Positions 58,847-64,000 of a stretch of 64,000 nucleotides of DNA are shown piece by piece. Source of the DNA: Cryptomeria japonica (Eukaryota > Streptophyta > Pinopsida > Cupressales > Cupressaceae); contig NC_081413.1 in assembly GCF_030272615.1 (NCBI RefSeq), positions 101,222,239-101,286,238 on the forward strand, written 5' to 3'. Position 1 is the first letter of the stretch. Every line of letters starts with the position of its first letter. The notes beneath the pieces are model-generated. The model was given only the letters and a program-made list of their open reading frames with translations. It ran no database searches and was not told the origin of the DNA. A program made the position numbers and the translations under genes.

Positions 58847-58904
58847 TAGCTTCTCGGTTAGATAAGCTTTCTCTAGCTTGGGTAGATTTGGTTTTGTGAA
58901 CACA

Positions 58905-60600
58905 ATGGTCAGTTTTGTGTCAACCCCTGCTTCAATATTTAATGGTTCAAACTATTCCATTTGGAGTTGTAGAATGGAAGTCTACCTATCCTCATTAGGC
59001 TATGATGTTTGGATGTCGGTTGTGAATGGATACTCTATCCATGCATGTCCTCCCACCGGTCCTGAAGCATAAAGAAGATACAGGTGTAATACTGAAGCCA
59101 TGGAAGCTATACTCATTGGTCTTTTCGGTGATGTTTCCTCATAGGTGGATAGATGCAAATCGACAAAAAACCTATGGGGCAGATTGAAGAAACTTTATGG
59201 CAATAACCTAGCATTACAAAACTGGTTTGTGAGAGCAAGAAAAGAAATGGAACACATGAGTCTACAGATGAAGATAGACCAGTCAATAGCTGCAGTAATG
59301 ATGAAGAAGAAACCCATCTCTTCATGGCTCAAGAGACATAAAGTGAGATGAACACATCTCAAAGTGATCATGCAGATCAATCCTACTAGCAAGATGTGTT
59401 TGGTAGCAATGAAGAAGATGAAGAAGAAGCTGAAGCTGAGGTTGATCTTGAAGGAGAGTTTGTAAGTGCACTCGAGGAACTTAGCAGAGTAAGAAAAGAA
59501 TATAAGATGTTCAATAATGCTGCTATTGTGAAACAAAAATAGTTGATTGAAAGTCTTCAAGAGTTAGAGTGAACCATTGCAAATCTAAAAGCACAAGTAG
59601 ATGATGCAAAAAGGGTGAGTGTAGAATCAGAATCTGATTTGCATAACAAGGAGTGCAGGTGCAAAGATTTACAACTAGAGATAGAGGCCAAAGACATAGA
59701 GTATTAACAACTAAAAGATGAAATGGAGAATCTCAGAAAAGACCTCAAGAAGTGTCAAGATGAGCTCAAGGTGAGGATTCGGTTTGATAGCAGCTCTCAA
59801 GCCTTGGACAAAATGTTGAAGAAACAAAAATACTCCAAGGATATCGAAGGATTAGGTCTTGCTGTTGGTGAATTCTCCATAAGCAAGGATGTCTTCAATA
59901 AAGACATTCAGTTTGTCTCATCAAGTGGAGATAACAAGGGGTAGACCTTCACAGTCAGAAATTCTCCTAGGAATAAGGTCTACCTAACTACAACTGGTGA
60001 ACACATGAGGATGAAGGTCGATGTTGCAAGGAGAATCAATGTTGATCCAAAAGGAAAAGGAAAGTTGAGAGAAGATAGCTTCACCGAAGTAAGAACTTGA
60101 GAGGATAACCTAGAAGACCTCCAATTGGTAGAAGACAAAGAGATGTTGTTGTCCACAAGTCAAGACAAGTGTGGAAGAAGAAGGGATCAGATGGAAGGAT
60201 TGTAGAGAGTGGACAATCCAAGATCCATTCCCAAAGAAGTAGAAATGGAGAAGCCAAACCAGTAAGATCCCCTCATGCATGGAAGTATAAGTTTGTATGT
60301 TATATGCCCCCTTTCTTTGGTTACTGTTTCTGTTGCAAAGATTATGGTCATAAGGAAAATGAATGTAGAAAAGTGTCTAGAAACAAGAATGTTGTCCTGT
60401 CAAAGATGTAATGCATTTGGCCATAGAAGTCATTAATGCAGGAAGAAGAGATTTCAGTCACATGACAACTAGTGTCAAAACTATGGTCAACATGGAAGAG
60501 ATGAAAAAATGTATAGGAGTCAAATACCTGCATGGAACCAAAGGAGAAGTGCCCCTATAGGATGAAGAAATCCACATGTTCTGGTAGTTGGCTACAACAA
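58905..60600 (+). pseudogene. Degraded Copia gag with zinc knuckle
   Basis: Starts MVSFVSTPASIFNGSNYSIW, a Copia gag opening, with a stop at 59070. Further pieces are AMEAIL, VDRCKSTKNLWGRLKKLYGN, a Lys/Glu-rich coiled-coil-like stretch (59400-59950) and a knuckle CFCCKDYGHKENEC (CX2CX4HX4C, 60325-60366). A second, broken knuckle CQRCNAFGHRSH follows. Many stops show it is dead. Confidence 0.82.
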
Positions 60601-61974
60601 CATGATCAGAGGAAGAAGATCAAACCGGTTTGTTAGAAGGTCCTCCAATCATGTGTCTGACATGAACACAGTCTGCTACTACAACAATGTTTTTGGAGCA
60701 AGAACCAATCAGCCAAAGAAATCCAACATTACTCCAGAGACTGTAAATGAGAAGAGAAAGGAGATCAAGCAGGTATGGAGGAAGAAGCAAGAGAGTAGAA
60801 CCATGGACCGACACTGTGCATTCAATGCACATTTGATATCTCCTAAGGCTTAAAGGAGATGCAGGACTTAGGGGGAGTAACATATTGATCATATCATTCA
60901 CCCCCAAATTAGAAAAGAACACAGGAACATATTGTTTTCTTCTAGTACAAGGAAGAAGATGAGATGATAGTATGTGTAATTGTTTCCTTGGCTACACATC
61001 TACATATGTAAGATGGATTACAGCTACAATTGTCAAATGGATGGCTTAAATTGCAATTGGTATTAGAGACACTTGAAATGAGAAGACAAAGGTTGATGGA
61101 TAAAGTTTCCTGATGGAGATATTGGACCAGTAGAGTAATCCGTTATGTACAATGTGATACACATATGGATGTTAACCGAAATTGCAGAATAAGTGAGTCA
61201 ATGTATTTTGGTAACATTGCAGTGGCTCCTGTGGCTTGGATGGATGAAGTTATGTCATTAGTGATGTTGGAGAAGCTTTGAAGGAAAATGATGTTGATTT
61301 TATATGCATGCGTCATTTTGGTTTAACCGGTTTGGTAGTTGACATGACGATGATATGGTTTGGCATTTTAGTAATATAAGATCATGTCATAAGCTGCTAT
61401 GGATGTCATGGAGCTAGAAGATCATTAGTAGATCACATATACTCAACTCTATCAGTACAAGATGTATATTGGAGCCCCAGTTTAGGACCTATCAGGCAAT
61501 GAAGACCTATATGAGTAAGGTTGAAACTTTGGGAAGTGCTCACTCAACCGGCTGTGAGCAAAAAGAGGAAGAGTTGAGAAAGAGGGAGAGTTACCTGCAT
61601 AGGGGGAGAACATATATTTGGTATCAGAGAATATTCATGTGATATCAATTTGGCATTAGCAAAATGGTGTAAAAATAACCTTCTGCATTTCAAAGCGGAG
61701 AAGATGTAGTTTGATTGACAGGTAAGGGAAATTCACTAACACATATTTCTATAATTGTTATTAGATTGGTATGTACAATTGGTGTTAGTTGGTGTTTGAG
61801 CCCTCTATCTCTAGTGTTGTTGATTGAGAGGATATAGAGTGAAATGGTCAAAGAGGGAGAAGCAACTGGTAGAAAGCTTTGTCAGTACCCTTTTCCATTG
61901 TTGTCAAAGGGGGAGAGAAAATCTATAGTATACCAGATACTACATGAGTTGACATCAATGCTAAAGGGTGACAT
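60601..61974 (+). other. Non-coding internal region of the gag-only element
   Basis: Contains GGGGGAGTAAC (60871), AGGGGGAGAAC (61601) and AAAGGGGGAGAG (61906), purine tracts typical of the 3' half of Copia-type elements. There is also a primer-site-like TTGGTATCAGAGAA (61618) with no LTR beside it. No pol motif was found. Confidence 0.6.
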
Positions 61975-63761
61975 TGTTGGCATTGTGTTGTCATTGATGT
62001 GAACCGGTATAGTAGGTTACTAGTATAATTTGTCACCGGTAAGAAGAGGATGTCAAATGACATTGTGGTCATTGGAGTCACTAGTACACAAGCTAGTGTT
62101 GGAGATATAAGTTGGGATGTTGACCGGTGAATAGGCATTGGAGACAGTTGGCATTATGGCAATGTCATCTAGTTAGTGATGCGTTGGTAGTGTATGGTTG
62201 CCAACTGGTAGGGATGTGACCGATAAGAAAGAAGGGCTCAAAGGTTAACCAGTTAGAGCATAACCGACAAGGCAAGAAGATCGATAGTATAAAGTATGCA
62301 CTGGTTGTGTGTTGTGGTCGGTGGCTAAGCCTAAAGTAACACATGGGCTAAGCCGAGGTGGATGTGGACAAAGATGACACATGGACTCTAGGTGTCAAAT
62401 GTGAAGTTGCAAATGGACCGTACATTGTCAATGAGGTAGTTGGTGATTGGTCGACATTAATGTCTATTACATAAATCATGGGTCAAGAAAAGAAGGATGC
62501 GGCTTGAGGCATATCAAAAGGTTGACGTCTTTATTGCAATGATCAATGCAAGATGTCTTGGTGCAGATCGGATTTGGAGTAGCAAACCAAGAGATCATTT
62601 AATGTGATTGACATATGCAGGTCGATGATCATTTTTTTGTGTTTGCTAAATATAGCAAACATGTATTGGAAGCAATGAGATTGGCGGTGATGGGTGATTT
62701 GTTGCAGGTTGACAATCTCAGAGAAGAGATCCGATCTGATTTGATACACCTTGTGATTGATGGAGAAAACCCTAGCGTGCCAAGTTTGAGTAACCGTCTT
62801 GGTGGGAAATCCTGAGTATAAATATGCAGGTTTAAGATCTAAGTGGTTGCTGCTATGAAGGCTAATGAAGGAGGTCATATGCTAGATACAAGATGCAAGT
62901 GAAGAGAGAAGACAAAACGTTCTATGAGTTTAAGTGGTAAACCTTGAAGCAATTGAGAGTGTTGAAGGGAGAAATTGGTAAGAGGGTTTAATAGAAGGTT
63001 AAACCGGTGTGGCCAAAGTGACTAGTAAGGTGCAAATAGTGTTGCAGTCAAGTGAACCGGTAGTGCTAGAACCGACAGGAAGGCAACAAAGGGTGTTGCA
63101 GTGTAGTGGGAGTATCAGTGAAAATCCGGCAAGGAAGACACAAAACATGGCTTGACTAGAAAGCAGAGAATCGATAGAGATCTGAGAAAAGTGAACTGGT
63201 AGAGAAGAAGCAGAGCAACAAAAAGAGGACTCAATTGGTAAGGTTGCAACAAAGAGTGAAGGAGAGAAGGATTAGAGTGATCAGACAACTGACAAAGAAT
63301 AGAGAAAACAAAGACTGGTTGAGAAGAGTTGAACCGGTAGAGTGATTTGATTGTGAGAGGTTACAAAAATCATTTGTAACTGAGCTATTACTATTGTGTT
63401 GATATATTTTATTGTATTCACTAAGTTGGAGCTCGATGCAGGGGTTGGTGCCCTAAAATCAGGGGTTGGTGCTCATTGGGTTGGTTCCCCTAAAATTTGT
63501 AATACAATGTTTATTGTGAGGTTGAATTCAAGCAGTAGACACATTTCTCACTGAGGTTTTTCCCATTTCAAGTTTTCCTTGTATATTTGGTGTTATGTGA
63601 TGTGTATTAGTGTGTGCTTACATCTTGATGTCCTCCCCTATCTCACTGGTATATTCACCTTGTGTTAGATCTGCTAACCGGTACACATATTTAGGATGAA
63701 AAAGGGTTAAGTTTGGAAACCATTGATTCACCCCCCTCTCAATGGCATCTTGTGTTCTACA
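61975..63761 (+). repeat. 3' LTR, 1787 bp
   Basis: TGTTGGCATTGTG to GTTCTACA. Homologous to the 5' LTR but lacking about 0.7 kb of it, with many substitutions. This indicates an old insertion with a deletion or a recombinant origin. Confidence 0.85.
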
Positions 63762-64000
63762 ACTTCATTCAGTTTGTCACCATAATCTCTCTGTCATCCG
63801 GTTTCATCTGTGCATCAGGATCAACTGTTAGATCCTTCTCCAAACTCATTTCACCCTCTAGTATAACCTCTTCAACTGGTTCTATCAAATCTTTCTTCAA
63901 ACCTTCTGGTATAACCTCTGCAACCGGTTTCTCAGTACTGCAACTTTTCTCAGGATTCAAATTCTTCACCTCCTTCTCTGTCCCCTTCAAAGAAATCAAT
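63762..64000 (-). pseudogene. Second gag-protease Gypsy tail, acidic repeats, runs off the window
   Basis: The minus-strand frame 63769-63999 contains EKPVAEVIPEGLKKDLIEPV and EVILEGEMSLEKDLTVD, homologous to 44825-45040. The stop lies just before the insertion junction, and the rest of the polyprotein should continue right of the window. Confidence 0.78.

Larger units (their letters stand above)
56341..63761 (+). mobile_element. Gag-only (non-autonomous) Copia-type LTR element
   Basis: 5' LTR 56341-58831, primer site 58834, gag remnant, 3' LTR 61975-63761. The flanks GCTTC (56336-56340) and ACTTC (63762-63766) match 4/5 and interrupt a segment whose intact counterpart is at about 44742-44760. 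The 3.1-kb internal region has no protease, integrase or reverse transcriptase. AAAGGGTGACA just before 61975 may be the polypurine tract. Confidence 0.85.

Noticed and set aside
61618-61631. Second primer-binding-site-like sequence TTGGTATCAGAGAA
   Set aside because: No LTR end precedes it and it lies in the 3' half of the internal region.
1-64000. tRNA or rRNA genes
   Set aside because: No cloverleaf or conserved rRNA sequence was noticed. The initiator-tRNA complements found are LTR primer sites. A tRNAscan-SE run would settle it.

Overview
The window looks like nuclear DNA of a large-genome seed plant, most likely a gymnosperm such as a conifer; the lineage is inferred, not proven. It is AT-rich and gene-poor, and nested LTR retrotransposons dominate it. 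The only recognisable cellular gene, a DUF676-type serine esterase/lipase, is spread over at least 27 kb because its introns reach 10.3 and 14 kb. No rRNA, tRNA or CRISPR locus was seen.

Layout. 1-852: right part of a Copia-type LTR. 2298-5367: a 3.07-kb solo LTR (element A) with a perfect GTACC target duplication and an 85-bp tandem array built around a hairpin. 7551-34778: eight esterase exons on the + strand, all with canonical splice sites and matching phases; the 5' exon or exons lie outside the window. Its introns hold a solo LTR (8581-9303), another LTR-like unit with long inverted ends (14072-15247), a possible further LTR (15259-16145), a hAT-like MITE (17521-17882), a dead chromovirus tail (19590-20300) and element B (21474-28981). 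Element B is a relative of A. It carries thirteen copies of a 33-nt hairpin at about 166-bp spacing and an intact ORF of about 1070 codons of unknown function, apparently inside the LTR itself.

34779-43666: degraded sequence with a DUF4283-like remnant and a dead Ty3/Gypsy pol (39953-42959). 43667-64000: a cluster of minus-strand, non-autonomous gag-protease Gypsy elements. Their gag is broken by a solo LTR (46035-52844), which is itself broken by a young Copia element (46764-52758; LTRs 885 bp, four differences). A second Gypsy copy at the right edge is broken by a gag-only Copia-type element (56341-63761).

The best candidates for something undescribed are the ORF-bearing giant LTR and the hairpin arrays. 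Elements A and B carry arrays of unrelated sequence but similar design, each with a compensatory base-pair change in a stem.
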